The notes: generated from the sequence alone by a model not told the origin. DNA of 50,499 nucleotides from Ruminococcus sp. (GCA_023663085.1 JAMPIB010000022.1:1-50499), one strand, 5' to 3'. Counted from the first letter of the stretch, positions 32,877 to 41,221 are shown. Numbers and translations: made by a program.

Positions 32877-33542
32877 ATGGTTAATAAAATGAACAGACAG
32901 GAAATCTTAAAACATGTGGATCATACACAGTTAAAGGCTTTTGCGACGTGGGAGGATATCGTGACTTTATGCGATGACGCTATTTTATACCAGACAGCGT
33001 CTGTCTGCGTGCCGCCTTCCTATGTAAAAAGGATACACGATACTTACGGCAGCGAACTGAAGATCTGTACAGTGATCGGTTTTCCGCTGGGCTATCATGT
33101 GACGAAGGTCAAAGTGCAGGAAACGTTACAGGCGATAGAAGACGGTGCCGATGAGATCGACATGGTCATCAATATCAATGATGTAAAAAACGGACTTTAT
33201 GATAAAGTGGAGGAAGAGATACGGCAGGTAAAAGAGGCGTGCGGCTTTCACGTCCTCAAAGTCATTATCGAGACTTGTTATCTGAATGAAGAAGAAAAAA
33301 TTGCCATGTGCCGCGCGGTCACAAAGGCAGGAGCGGATTATATCAAGACTTCTACAGGATTCGGTACGGCCGGGGCCAGCCTGGAAGATATCAGACTTTT
33401 TAAAGAACACATCGGGCCGGAGGTGAAGATCAAAGCGGCCGGCGGTATTTCCACATGGGAGGAAATGGAGGCGTATCTGGCGGAAGGCTGTGAGAGGATC
33501 GGCACTTCGAGGGCAGTCGGATTGTTGAAAGAACAGGAATAA
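32877..33542 (+). CDS. deoC: Deoxyribose-phosphate aldolase
   Basis: A 221-aa class I aldolase cleaving 2-deoxyribose-5-phosphate to acetaldehyde and glyceraldehyde-3-phosphate. The Schiff-base lysine is Lys157 in YIKTSTGFG, with Lys186 in VKIKAAGGI and Asp95 in ADEIDMVINI. Normal length. AGAAAGG is one base from the ATG at 32877 and 13 from an in-frame ATG at 32889 that gives the more usual MNRQEI start, so the true start is uncertain. No other deo genes are nearby, so it is a stand-alone salvage gene. Confidence 0.95.
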   Translation: MVNKMNRQEILKHVDHTQLKAFATWEDIVTLCDDAILYQTASVCVPPSYVKRIHDTYGSELKICTVIGFPLGYHVTKVKVQETLQAIEDGADEIDMVININDVKNGLYDKVEEEIRQVKEACGFHVLKVIIETCYLNEEEKIAMCRAVTKAGADYIKTSTGFGTAGASLEDIRLFKEHIGPEVKIKAAGGISTWEEMEAYLAEGCERIGTSRAVGLLKEQE

Positions 33543-33547
33543 AGCGC

Positions 33548-33580
33548 AGGAATAGAAATTAGGAATAGAAATTAGGAATA
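33548..33580. repeat. 13-bp tandem repeat after deoC
   Basis: AGGAATAGAAATT occurs at 33548-33560 and 33561-33573, followed by a partial third copy to 33580. It fills most of the gap between deoC and the aminopeptidase gene. Confidence 0.85.
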
Positions 33581-33625
33581 GCGATCAGACATGGAAACAG
33601 AGACAGGAAAAGGAGCATGAAAGTC

Positions 33626-35419
33626 ATGGAGATAAAAGACAGGATCAGGGCGCTGCAGGAGCGGATGAAAGAAGAACAGATCGACTATTATCTGATTCCC
33701 ACCGCCGATTATCACAATTCAGAGTATGTGAACGATTATTTTAAGGTCAGAGAATATTTTTCCGGGTTTACGGGTTCTAACGGTACGTTGGTGGTAAGCC
33801 GGGACGAGGCAGGCTTATGGACGGATGGCCGCTATTTTATCCAGGCGGAAAAAGAACTGGCCGGGACGGGCATCACGCTTTTCCGTATGCAGGAAGAGGG
33901 TGTGCCGACGATCAAAGAATATCTGACCGGGAAGATGCAGGATAAGGAAACGCTCGGTTTCGACGGCAGAGTTGTGACCGCTTCTTATGGAAAGGAACTG
34001 GAAAAGGCATTAAACGGTAAAAATATTTCTTTCCGCTATGAAAAAGATCTGGCGGGGAGTCTCTGGAGGGAACGCCCGGCGCTGCCCTGTGAATCGGTCA
34101 TTATTTTACCGGAGGAGATCTGCGGGGAGAGTGCGGCGCAGAAACTTGCCAGAATAAGAGCGAAGATGCAGGAAAAAAACGCGGACGCACACTTGCTTGG
34201 CAAACTGGATGATCTGATGTGGCTGCTAAATGTCAGAGGCGGCGACGTAGAATGCAACCCCGTGGCTTTATCTTACGGTTATGTGACGATGACGGACTGC
34301 TTTTTTTTCCTGCAAAAAGAAGCGGTGAGCGAGGAACTGAAAACCTATGCGGATACATGGAACATTACGCTCAAAGACTACGGTGAAATAGAAGCGTTCT
34401 TAAAAAATGCGCCGGAGAGTAAAGTCCTGTTAGACAATAAGAATATCAATTATACGCTGTACAGGATATTGCAGGAAAAAGTGGAGATCATAGCGGATAT
34501 GAATCCGAGCGAGTTGTTAAAAGCCGTCAAGAACCCGACGGAATTAGCCTGCATGGAGAAAGTATATTTAAAAGACAGCGCCGCTTTGTGTAAATTTATC
34601 TATTGGTTAAAGACCAATGTCGGCAGGATACCGCTCAACGAATATTCGGCGGCCATGTATCTGGACGGATTAAGACGAAAGCTGGACGGTTTTCTCGACC
34701 TGTCTTTCCCGACGATCTGCGGTTATAAGGAAAATGCGGCGATGATGCACTATGAGGCGACGGAAAATGACCATAAGGAACTGTCGGCGGAAGGAATGCT
34801 GCTTGTTGACTCCGGCGGTCAATATATGGGCGGCACGACGGATGTGACCCGAACTATCGTGCTTGGCCCCATCAGTGAAGCGATTAAGAAACATTTTACG
34901 GCGGTGGCCGTGGGGATGCTGCGGCTGACGAACGCTTCTTTCCTGTATGGATGCAGCGGCAGGAATCTGGATATCCTGGCAAGGGAGGCGCTGTGGAGTC
35001 AGGGGATTGATTATAAATGCGGCACGGGTCACGGCGTCGGTTATATCTTAAATGTCCACGAAGGGCCGCAGAGTATCCGCTGGCGTTACAGCGAGGGGAT
35101 GAGAGAGGCTGTGATCGAGGCGGGCATGGTGATCTCCAACGAGCCGGGCGTCTATATCGAGGGCAGCCACGGCATCCGCACGGAAAATATCATCGTGGCC
35201 AGAAACGGGGAAAAGAACGGAGATGGGCAGTTCATGTATTTTGACACGCTGACTTATGTGCCTGTCGATCTGGAGGCCATTGATATTTCTTACATGCAGC
35301 CTGTGGACATTGAGCGCCTGAACGTTTATCATGAAAAGGTATATGAAAAAATAAGTCCTTATCTGGAAGAGGACGAACGCGCATGGCTGCGGGAGGCAAC
35401 AAGGCCCATCGGCAGATGA
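33626..35419 (+). CDS. pepP: M24B Xaa-Pro aminopeptidase (long form)
   Basis: A 597-aa metallopeptidase removing N-terminal residues ahead of proline. It has two creatinase-type N-terminal domains (about 1-300) and a C-terminal pita-bread domain. Metal ligands are seen in LLVDSGGQYMGGTTDVTRT (two Asp), HGVGYILNVHEGP (His) and NEPGVYIEGSHGIRTEN (two Glu), and the protein ends in the eukaryote-like APP extension. The ATG at 33626 gives the family start MEIKDRIRAL and lies 10 bases from AGGAG; the ATG at 33617 is one base from it and less likely. Role: peptide recycling in the cytoplasm. Confidence 0.93.
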   Translation: MEIKDRIRALQERMKEEQIDYYLIPTADYHNSEYVNDYFKVREYFSGFTGSNGTLVVSRDEAGLWTDGRYFIQAEKELAGTGITLFRMQEEGVPTIKEYLTGKMQDKETLGFDGRVVTASYGKELEKALNGKNISFRYEKDLAGSLWRERPALPCESVIILPEEICGESAAQKLARIRAKMQEKNADAHLLGKLDDLMWLLNVRGGDVECNPVALSYGYVTMTDCFFFLQKEAVSEELKTYADTWNITLKDYGEIEAFLKNAPESKVLLDNKNINYTLYRILQEKVEIIADMNPSELLKAVKNPTELACMEKVYLKDSAALCKFIYWLKTNVGRIPLNEYSAAMYLDGLRRKLDGFLDLSFPTICGYKENAAMMHYEATENDHKELSAEGMLLVDSGGQYMGGTTDVTRTIVLGPISEAIKKHFTAVAVGMLRLTNASFLYGCSGRNLDILAREALWSQGIDYKCGTGHGVGYILNVHEGPQSIRWRYSEGMREAVIEAGMVISNEPGVYIEGSHGIRTENIIVARNGEKNGDGQFMYFDTLTYVPVDLEAIDISYMQPVDIERLNVYHEKVYEKISPYLEEDERAWLREATRPIGR

Positions 35420-35447
35420 ACGGATAAAAAAAGCGATAGAGGGATCT

Positions 35448-35777
35448 ATGAAATTTTATAAAAATCTATATATCGGCGAAACGATTAAAAAGCCGGATAA
35501 AGTAAAGAGAAAATTGAAACGTCATGCCAGAGCGTTGAAAGTATTCGTCATCACACTGGCAGCAGGAGACGGGCAGCTTGAGATATACCACAATATGATA
35601 CTTGGGCAGCCTTATTATAGAAAAAAGGAAAACGCGCCCTATGTCATCGGTATCGCGGGCAGTTATGACGAAGCGGTGGCCCTGGTCTGCCGTATTACCG
35701 AAGAAGCGCTTGCGCAAAACGGCAGCGCCGATCTGAAAAAATATCTGTTTCCGGAAACCGGAGCGGCAGAAAGGTAA
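35448..35777 (+). CDS. Conserved hypothetical protein, about 109 aa
   Basis: A 109-aa soluble protein I do not recognise. The first 35 residues are strongly basic (KKPDKVKRKLKRHARALK), then come a beta-rich middle (VFVITLAAGDGQLEIYH) and an alternating hydrophobic stretch (YVIGIAGSYDEAVALVCRITEEAL). There is no signal peptide or membrane helix. It lies between the aminopeptidase and the DUF2953 gene in the same direction, six bases before the latter, so it may be part of the DUF2953-gerW transcript. Confidence 0.7.
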   Translation: MKFYKNLYIGETIKKPDKVKRKLKRHARALKVFVITLAAGDGQLEIYHNMILGQPYYRKKENAPYVIGIAGSYDEAVALVCRITEEALAQNGSADLKKYLFPETGAAER

Positions 35778-35783
35778 AAAACA

Positions 35784-36803
35784 ATGATACATATATTGTT
35801 GTTGATCTTAAAAATCATAGGAATCATACTCGGTGTGCTGTTTGGGATCGTGCTTCTGGGTATCATACTGGTGCTTTTCGTGCCCGTGCGCTATACTATA
35901 AACGCCTCCCGGACGGAAGGCGAGGGCAATCCGCCCGCACAGGTAACGGCGAAGATCAGCTGGCTGCTCCATATCATCAATATCAAAGCCGCTTATCCTG
36001 CCGAAGTGTGGCTGCGGGCGCGGGTACTGTTCATCACTGTATTCCGACTGCCGAAAAAAGAAAAGGCACGGCCGGAGCAGGAAAACGCCGGAGCGGAGAA
36101 AGAAAAAGCGCCGCCGGAGTTGGAAAACGCCGGAGCGGAGAAAGAAAAAGCGCCGCCGGAGCAGGAAAACGCCGGAGCGGAGGAAAGAAAAGCGGAGAAT
36201 GTAGGAACGGCTGCTGGCGAGGAGAACGCGTCAGCTGTGATGGCAGAGACAGGGACGGCAGCAGACGCGGCGGAACAGCCCGCAGAGTCCGAACTTCCCG
36301 CACCGTCAGTGGAAAAAAAGAAAAAACGCAGGTCCCCGAAATTTTCCCTGAAAGGACTGTGGAAAAAAATATCTGCGTTCTTTCAAAATATCTGGTACAC
36401 AATAAGAAAAATATGTGATAGAATAAAATCTATATGGGAGAATATAGAATATTATCTTGATATTTTGCGCAGCGATACGTTCAAAAGTTCTTACGAACTG
36501 TGTAAAGACGAACTGCATACGGTCTTTTCCTATATCAGGCCGCGGAAGATACAGGCGGATCTGGCGATCGGACTGGACGACCCGGCTTCGACGGCGAAAA
36601 TTCTTTCTTATTATGGAATACTATATCCGCTTATCGGAAACCATGTTACTATTGTTCCCGATTTTGATAAGAAACGAATCGAGGGCACTGTTTTTATCAA
36701 AGGAAAGATCAGGATGTTTACTTTTATAAAAGCGGCGGTCCGTATTTACTTTAATAAAGATATCAAGCGGCTGATCAGATTATTTATGAAGGAGGATGTA
36801 TAA
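35784..36803 (+). CDS. ytfI: DUF2953 membrane protein, YtfI-like, with internal repeat
   Basis: A 339-aa protein with an N-terminal TM helix (about 5-32), a short conserved segment (VRYTINASR, then AKISWLLHIINIKAAYP), a long low-complexity Glu/Ala/Lys-rich insert and a basic KKKKRR stretch, and then the conserved C-terminal DUF2953 part (SYELCKDELHTVFSYIRPRKIQAD). The partner of gerW (ytfJ) in Bacillus is the DUF2953 gene ytfI. The insert holds three 14-residue repeats and is the variable part. It is one codon from gerW, so co-translated. Confidence 0.8.
   Translation: MIHILLLILKIIGIILGVLFGIVLLGIILVLFVPVRYTINASRTEGEGNPPAQVTAKISWLLHIINIKAAYPAEVWLRARVLFITVFRLPKKEKARPEQENAGAEKEKAPPELENAGAEKEKAPPEQENAGAEERKAENVGTAAGEENASAVMAETGTAADAAEQPAESELPAPSVEKKKKRRSPKFSLKGLWKKISAFFQNIWYTIRKICDRIKSIWENIEYYLDILRSDTFKSSYELCKDELHTVFSYIRPRKIQADLAIGLDDPASTAKILSYYGILYPLIGNHVTIVPDFDKKRIEGTVFIKGKIRMFTFIKAAVRIYFNKDIKRLIRLFMKEDV
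36072..36194. repeat. 42-bp in-frame tandem repeat in the DUF2953 gene, about 3 copies
   Basis: Units at 36072-36113, 36114-36155 and 36156-36194 encode PE(Q/L)ENAGAEKEKAP. The unit is a multiple of three, so copy-number change would alter linker length without breaking the frame. The copies are almost identical, indicating recent expansion. Confidence 0.92.
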
Positions 36804-37214
36804 ATGGCGGACAATAATTTTACTGGTGTGATCGAATCTTTGATGAAAGGAATGAATGCTGTTTTATCGACAAAGACGGTAGTAGGAGACGCAACGCAGA
36901 TCGGGGATACCATTATCCTTCCTCTGGTAGACGTGACTTTCGGCGTTGGCGCCGGAGCCAGTTCGGCGGAGAAGAAAAACGGCGGCGCAGGCGGATTTTC
37001 GGCCAAGATGAGTCCGAGCGCGGTGCTGGTGATCAAAAATGGTTCGACCAGACTGGTCAATATCAAGAACCAGGATACCATTACCAAGGTGATCGACATG
37101 ATCCCCGATATCGTGGATAAGTTTACGGCGCCCAAGGAAGATATGATAGCGGACGACGCGGCGGTGGATATTGCTTTTCCGGACGAGAATAAGCAGGCGG
37201 ATCAGAACGCGTAA
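36804..37214 (+). CDS. gerW: GerW/YtfJ-family spore protein
   Basis: A 136-aa protein of the GerW (YtfJ) family, a spore protein needed for proper germination in Bacillus. The core motif is GDTIILPLVDVTFGVGAGA, followed by a Gly-rich loop and a SPSAVLVIKNGSTRLVNI segment; the C-terminus is acidic. GGAGG sits 6 bases upstream at the end of the DUF2953 gene. Its presence supports an endospore-forming host. Confidence 0.93.
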   Translation: MADNNFTGVIESLMKGMNAVLSTKTVVGDATQIGDTIILPLVDVTFGVGAGASSAEKKNGGAGGFSAKMSPSAVLVIKNGSTRLVNIKNQDTITKVIDMIPDIVDKFTAPKEDMIADDAAVDIAFPDENKQADQNA

Positions 37215-37281
37215 ACAAATGGATGATAATTGCATATGATGGAGAGAGAGCATAAGCGGGTTCTAAGAAAGGCAGTTTTTT

Positions 37282-37422
37282 ATGAAAAAAATGATCGGCC
37301 TTGTGGCACTCTGTGTCGGAGCGGGGATGCTGTTTATGCTTTTTATGACGAACCGTTTTATCGGTTTGATACTGATCATTTTATTATTATTGATCGGTTA
37401 TAATTTTTTCTGTTGTGATTAG
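37282..37422 (+). CDS. 46-aa two-helix membrane peptide
   Basis: A 46-aa open frame, ATG 37282 to TAG 37420-37422, with AAGAAAGG about 9 bases upstream. The peptide begins MKKMIGLVALCVGAG, has two hydrophobic segments (about 4-21 and 25-42) and ends NFFCCD. The ribosome-binding site, full-length hydrophobic design and hairpin right after the stop argue that it is real. Its position behind gerW suggests a link with sporulation, but that is inference. Function unknown. Confidence 0.6.
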   Translation: MKKMIGLVALCVGAGMLFMLFMTNRFIGLILIILLLLIGYNFFCCD

Positions 37423-37442
37423 AAGAATGCTCTGCATTCTTC
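37422..37442. repeat. Short perfect hairpin after the 46-aa gene
   Basis: GAAGAATGC (37422-37430) pairs with GCATTCTTC (37434-37442) across a TCT loop. The same GAATGC-NNN-GCATTC core occurs in the LytTR leader at 24856-24875, so it may be a dispersed REP-type sequence. No T-tract. Confidence 0.7.
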
Positions 37443-37484
37443 CGTTGTTGAAAATAGGATTAAGTTAAGTAGTGGTAGGAGATT

Positions 37485-38042
37485 ATGGAAAATTTTGAAG
37501 AAATACTGATGCAGGGTTCCGACGAGGAACTGAATAAACTGAAATCTTGGCTGTTTCGTGAAAATATACGTATCATGACGGCGCAAAAAGAACTGGATGA
37601 GCAGACGGAGCAGTTTGAGGAACAGAAAGCGCAGTTCGGACAGGAGAAAGAACAGTTCCAGGAGGAGATGAAATCCTGGAATCGTAAGATATCTGTGGAG
37701 AGAGAGCGTCTGAAGGACGATAACGCTTTTTTTGAGAAAAAAATGGATATCTTAAAAGATGGCTTCACCCAGCTTGATATGGATCGCAGACGTCTGGATA
37801 AGGAATGGGCGAAGTTTGAGGCGCGCAAGGAGGTCATGCAGGAGCCTTCTTACGGGTTAAGCCGCGATGTGTCCGCTTTTTTCAGCGGGGTCAAGAATCC
37901 GTTAGCCTTAAAAAAGCGCTATAAGGATCTGATCAAGATCTTTCATCCGGACAATGTGGCGGGAGATAAAGAGATCATCCAGATGATAAATAAGGAATAT
38001 GAGATTCTCAAACGGGATTATGATACCGGGAAATGGGCATAA
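37485..38042 (+). CDS. Coiled-coil protein with C-terminal J-domain-like region
   Basis: A 185-aa protein. The first 120 residues are a long charged coiled coil (EQTEQFEEQKAQFGQEKEQF and onward). The C-terminal 50 residues look like a short J domain: LKKRYKDLIKIFHPDNVAGDKE, with the HPD tripeptide intact, then INKEYEILKRDY. J domains stimulate the ATPase of Hsp70/DnaK, so this may recruit DnaK to a coiled-coil partner. There is no zinc-finger region as in DnaJ itself. A terminator follows three bases after the stop. Confidence 0.82.
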   Translation: MENFEEILMQGSDEELNKLKSWLFRENIRIMTAQKELDEQTEQFEEQKAQFGQEKEQFQEEMKSWNRKISVERERLKDDNAFFEKKMDILKDGFTQLDMDRRRLDKEWAKFEARKEVMQEPSYGLSRDVSAFFSGVKNPLALKKRYKDLIKIFHPDNVAGDKEIIQMINKEYEILKRDYDTGKWA

Positions 38043-38044
38043 AG

Positions 38045-38086
38045 AAAAGACCAGTCACCGCATATGGTAATTGGTCTTTTGTTTTT
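38045..38086. terminator. Bidirectional terminator between the J-domain gene and rpmB
   Basis: AAAAGACCA (38045-38053) pairs with TGGTCTTTT (38072-38080), and TTTTTC follows shortly after. The A-rich left flank gives a T-run on the minus strand too, so it can end transcripts of the forward J-domain gene and of rpmB. Confidence 0.78.
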
Positions 38087-38137
38087 CGTCTGTCTGCATC
38101 CGGTCTGTTTGCAGATACTTCCAGCAAAAGGGTTAGA

Positions 38138-38323
38138 CTATGCTCTTTCTACTTTGCCGGATTTCAAACACTGTGTGCAGACATGCAGTCTCTTGGATGC
38201 TCCATTTACTTTACATTTTACATTCTTAACATTAGAATGCCAAATCCTGTTTGATCTTCTATGAGAATGGCTGACGTTGTTACCAAAATGAGCGCCCTTA
38301 CCACAAATATCACATTTAGCCAT
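38138..38323 (-). CDS. rpmB: 50S ribosomal protein L28
   Basis: A 61-aa L28 of the zinc-binding (C+) type: CDIC at the N-terminus and CTQC near the C-terminus, with SHSHRRSNRIW between. On the minus strand AGGAGG lies 7 bases before the ATG; the frame stays open further upstream but without a start signal. Own promoter upstream at 38379-38407. Monocistronic, divergent from pckA. Confidence 0.97.
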   Translation of the reverse strand: MAKCDICGKGAHFGNNVSHSHRRSNRIWHSNVKNVKCKVNGASKRLHVCTQCLKSGKVERA

Positions 38324-38378
38324 CTTCGCACCTCCTGACAATAGATCGATTCTTTTTCTGTACTTACACAACATTTGT

Positions 38379-38407
38379 ATAATAGCAGAAATGGAAAAAG
38401 ATTGCAA
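38379..38407 (-). promoter_or_regulatory. rpmB promoter
   Basis: Minus strand: TTGCAA (38407-38402), a 17-base spacer ending TGC, and TATTAT (38384-38379). Good -35 and extended -10. Predicted leader is about 50 bases. Confidence 0.75.
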
Positions 38408-38451
38408 GTATAAATTTCATATAAATTATCAATAAATTATTTTTCTGAATA

Positions 38452-38480
38452 TTGACTTTTCACAGTGGTTTTGAGATAAT
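38452..38480 (+). promoter_or_regulatory. pckA promoter
   Basis: TTGACT (38452-38457), 17-base spacer, GATAAT (38475-38480). Strong sigma-A promoter. The leader to the pckA ATG is about 78 bases and ends in AAGGAGG. Confidence 0.78.
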
Positions 38481-38564
38481 ATTAAAGATATGTTGGAACA
38501 AGTAGGAAGTTTTTCAGGAAGGCTTTCTATTGTCATAAATTATAACTTTCAAGGAGGATATGTC

Positions 38565-40280
38565 ATGTCAACAAAAGCGAATTACAAGATTGACGAAATC
38601 GGTAAGGGCAAAGTCGGTTTTTCCAAGACACGTTCTATTATCGAAGCTGCTTTCTACGGTAACAACGTAGTGAAAGTAAACACATTGAAAGAGGCTTATA
38701 ACTTAGCGAAAAATTCACCGGGAACGATCGTTACCGATATGCCGATCAAAGATGGCGAGACATTTGGTCTGGATGCAGATGCCAAAGTGCTGTTGTTCAA
38801 CGATGGCGCCGTAACAGGCCGTTACGCTGCTGCTCGTCGTATCAAGGGCGAACCGGGCGTTGATGAGACCAAACTGGACAAAGTAGTTATGGATGCTATT
38901 TATGAGACACGCTGGAAAACAATGTATCATGCAGAGTGTTTCGTAGGTCTTGATCCCGAATTCATGGCAAAAGCGCATCTTTTGATCCCGGAAGGTGAAG
39001 AGAACCTTCTGTACAACTGGATGATCAACTTCCAGTATATGTCTGACGAATATGTAAAGATGTATAAGAAATCACAGCCGATCGGAGACGGCAAGGAGCC
39101 GGATATCTATATCTTCTCCGATCCTCAGTGGGCACCTCACGAGGCTCCCGATGTAGATTACAGTTGCTTAAGCGATCCGCTTACACTCTGCTATTTCGAT
39201 ACCAATGAGAACTGTGCGGCGATCCTTGGTATGAAATACTTCGGCGAGCATAAGAAAGGCACGCTGACAATGGCATGGGCGTTAGCCAACAGAAACGGTT
39301 ACGCATCCTGCCACGGCGGACAGAAAGAGTATACTTTAGCTGACGGTTCCAAGTTCGTTGCATCCGTATACGGTCTGTCAGGCTCCGGTAAATCTACGCT
39401 GACACATGCAAAACACGGCGGGAAATATGAGATCAAAGTTCTTCATGACGATGCTTTCATCATCAACTCCGACACCTGTGCATCTATCGCGTTAGAGCCT
39501 ACTTATTTCGATAAAACAGCAGATTATCCGACAGGATGTCCCGATAACGAATATCTGTTATCTGCTCAGAACTGCTCCTGTACAATGGACAGCGAAGGCA
39601 AGATCCAGCTGGTAACGGAGGATATCAGAAACGGTAACGGCCGTGCGATCAAATCCAAACTGTGGTCACCTAATCGTGTGGACAAGATTGACGCTCCGGT
39701 TAATGCAATCTTCTGGATCATGAAAGATCCTACAATCCCGCCGGTAGTAAAACTGAAAGGTGCCGCTTTAGCATCCGTTATGGGCGCTACACTGGCAACC
39801 AAGACATCTACGGCAGAACGTGTTGCGGCAGGTACAGACCTGAATGCAATCCGTATCGTTCCTTACGCTAATCCGTTCAGAACTTATCCGTTAGTAAACG
39901 ACTACGAGAAGTTCAAGAAACTGGTTGAAGAGAAGAACGTAGCATGCTATATCGTAAATACAGGCGATTTCATGGGCGAAAAGGTTAAACCGGCTGATAC
40001 ACTTGGCATTCTGGAGACGATCGTAGAAGGCAAGGCAAACTTTGAACAGTGGGGACCTTTTGACGATATCGAGATCATGAACACATGGGATGGCCAGACA
40101 GAAGGCTTCAAGAACTTCAAGGCTGACCTTGGCGATTCCGATTACAAGGCACAGTTAAAGGCTGCTATGGAAACCCGTGTGAATGCTGTAAAAGACTTCG
40201 CATCCAAGAAAGAAGGATATGATAAACTTCCCGATGAAGCACTGGCAGCACTTGAGAAACTGGTCAATGTATTGAGTTAG
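38565..40280 (+). CDS. pckA: Phosphoenolpyruvate carboxykinase (ATP)
   Basis: A 571-aa ATP-dependent PEP carboxykinase interconverting oxaloacetate and PEP, used in anaerobic gut Firmicutes for gluconeogenesis or PEP-driven CO2 fixation. The kinase P-loop is GLSGSGKSTLTHAKHGG and the metal site is LHDDAFII. Also seen are CHGGQKEY and FRTYPLVNDYEKF. A little longer than the 530-540 residues of model enzymes. The ATG at 38565 lies 7 bases after AAGGAGG; the frame extends to 38490 without a site. Codon usage looks strongly biased, as for a highly expressed gene. Confidence 0.97.
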   Translation: MSTKANYKIDEIGKGKVGFSKTRSIIEAAFYGNNVVKVNTLKEAYNLAKNSPGTIVTDMPIKDGETFGLDADAKVLLFNDGAVTGRYAAARRIKGEPGVDETKLDKVVMDAIYETRWKTMYHAECFVGLDPEFMAKAHLLIPEGEENLLYNWMINFQYMSDEYVKMYKKSQPIGDGKEPDIYIFSDPQWAPHEAPDVDYSCLSDPLTLCYFDTNENCAAILGMKYFGEHKKGTLTMAWALANRNGYASCHGGQKEYTLADGSKFVASVYGLSGSGKSTLTHAKHGGKYEIKVLHDDAFIINSDTCASIALEPTYFDKTADYPTGCPDNEYLLSAQNCSCTMDSEGKIQLVTEDIRNGNGRAIKSKLWSPNRVDKIDAPVNAIFWIMKDPTIPPVVKLKGAALASVMGATLATKTSTAERVAAGTDLNAIRIVPYANPFRTYPLVNDYEKFKKLVEEKNVACYIVNTGDFMGEKVKPADTLGILETIVEGKANFEQWGPFDDIEIMNTWDGQTEGFKNFKADLGDSDYKAQLKAAMETRVNAVKDFASKKEGYDKLPDEALAALEKLVNVLS

Positions 40281-40342
40281 TCCAGAGTCATATGCGGATA
40301 GGTGGTGTTCCTCCATGGGAGTTACATCCATTTAATTAATTG

Positions 40343-40376
40343 AAAGCGGCAGGGAGTTCTCCTTGCCGCTTTTGTA
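40343..40376 (+). terminator. pckA terminator
   Basis: AAAGCGGCAGGGAG (40343-40356) pairs with CTCCTTGCCGCTTT (40359-40372), allowing one G-T pair, and ends TTTTG. A classic strong intrinsic terminator about 60 bases after the pckA stop. Confidence 0.88.
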
Positions 40377-40462
40377 ATGGACAGGATTATTGTTTGTCTT
40401 GTGAATATTGGGCCAGGACGCTGTCAGCGTTGGCAGCAGATGTCGCAGGCTGAGAGAAAGGT

Positions 40463-41146
40463 ATGGTTTTTATGGCGGCTTTTTTTCCGGATTTACTGGA
40501 GGAATTTTTGACACCTTCTTTTCTGGATAAGGTGCGTGACAAATTTCATTATGGAGAGACGCAGGAAAAAGAGTTTCGGGAAGTAGCACGAAAGATGTAT
40601 CCCCTGATGCAAAAAGAAGCCTTCTGGGAAAGCGCAGAGTCAACGAATGTCTCCTGTACAGACTCCTATGCGGATGTCGTTATATCACTGGGGGCGGGTC
40701 TGGATTCTTTGCAGGAACAGTACAGCCGGCAGGGAATGTTATCGAAAAGCTATATGCTGGAAGTTCTGGCCGGAGAATTACTGATGCAGGCTTATGGCAC
40801 ATACAACCGCTATATCGGGCAGAATACGGATTGGCATGTGGCCCGATACCATTTTCCCGGCAGCGAGGATTCTTATCCGCTTCAGATGCTGCCGCATCTG
40901 CTGGAAAAGACAAACGGCCGTGTCACCTGCAACGAGGCTTTCTGTATGATTCCCAAAAAGAGCGTCGCTTTTGTGGCGGAATTGACGCAGGATAAAAATG
41001 TCCGTTGTGAAGGGATCTGCATCGGTTGCGGAAACGTACATTGCAGTAACCGGACGGCCGATGATTTTTCTACGAAGAAGCAGCTGGCGAAGATGACCGA
41101 TCTGCCGTTGACATATGGATACAGCCGGATCTTTGGGAAACTGTAG
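40463..41146 (+). CDS. Vitamin B12-dependent methionine synthase activation-domain-like protein
   Basis: A 227-aa protein. The second half resembles the MetH activation (AdoMet-binding) domain: RYHFPGSEDSYPLQMLPHLL, then FCMIPKKSVAFVAEL, ending with a Cys-rich motif CEGICIGCGNVHCSNR typical of stand-alone clostridial versions. Such proteins are thought to serve reactivation of corrinoid methyltransferases. No met or corrinoid gene is next to it here. The start is uncertain: AGAAAGG is one base from ATG 40463 and 10 from an in-frame ATG at 40472. It shares its immediate 16-base upstream sequence with deoC. Confidence 0.6.
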   Translation: MVFMAAFFPDLLEEFLTPSFLDKVRDKFHYGETQEKEFREVARKMYPLMQKEAFWESAESTNVSCTDSYADVVISLGAGLDSLQEQYSRQGMLSKSYMLEVLAGELLMQAYGTYNRYIGQNTDWHVARYHFPGSEDSYPLQMLPHLLEKTNGRVTCNEAFCMIPKKSVAFVAELTQDKNVRCEGICIGCGNVHCSNRTADDFSTKKQLAKMTDLPLTYGYSRIFGKL

Positions 41147-41153
41147 GGAAGAA

Positions 41154-41221
41154 AGTATTCTTTTTGAGGATGCATATTCCAAAGATGAGGGGAACAAATT
41201 CCCCATTGCATCAAGAATGCT
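41154..41221 (+). other. Three-tier stem-loop after the activation-domain gene
   Basis: AGTATTCTT (41154-41162) pairs with AAGAATGCT (41213-41221), GATGCA (41169-41174) with TGCATC (41207-41212), and GGGGAA (41189-41194) with TTCCCC (41199-41204). All three tiers are collinear in one long hairpin. No T-tract follows, so it may be a structured RNA end or the edge of an inserted element. Confidence 0.65.

Noticed and set aside
32861-32900. CTGAGA and GGTTAATA words near deoC resembling parts of a TPP riboswitch
   Set aside because: The other conserved TPP blocks (GGGG-GC ahead, ACCTGATCTGG behind) are missing and the gene is not thiamine-related; the same word at 40446 is also without context.
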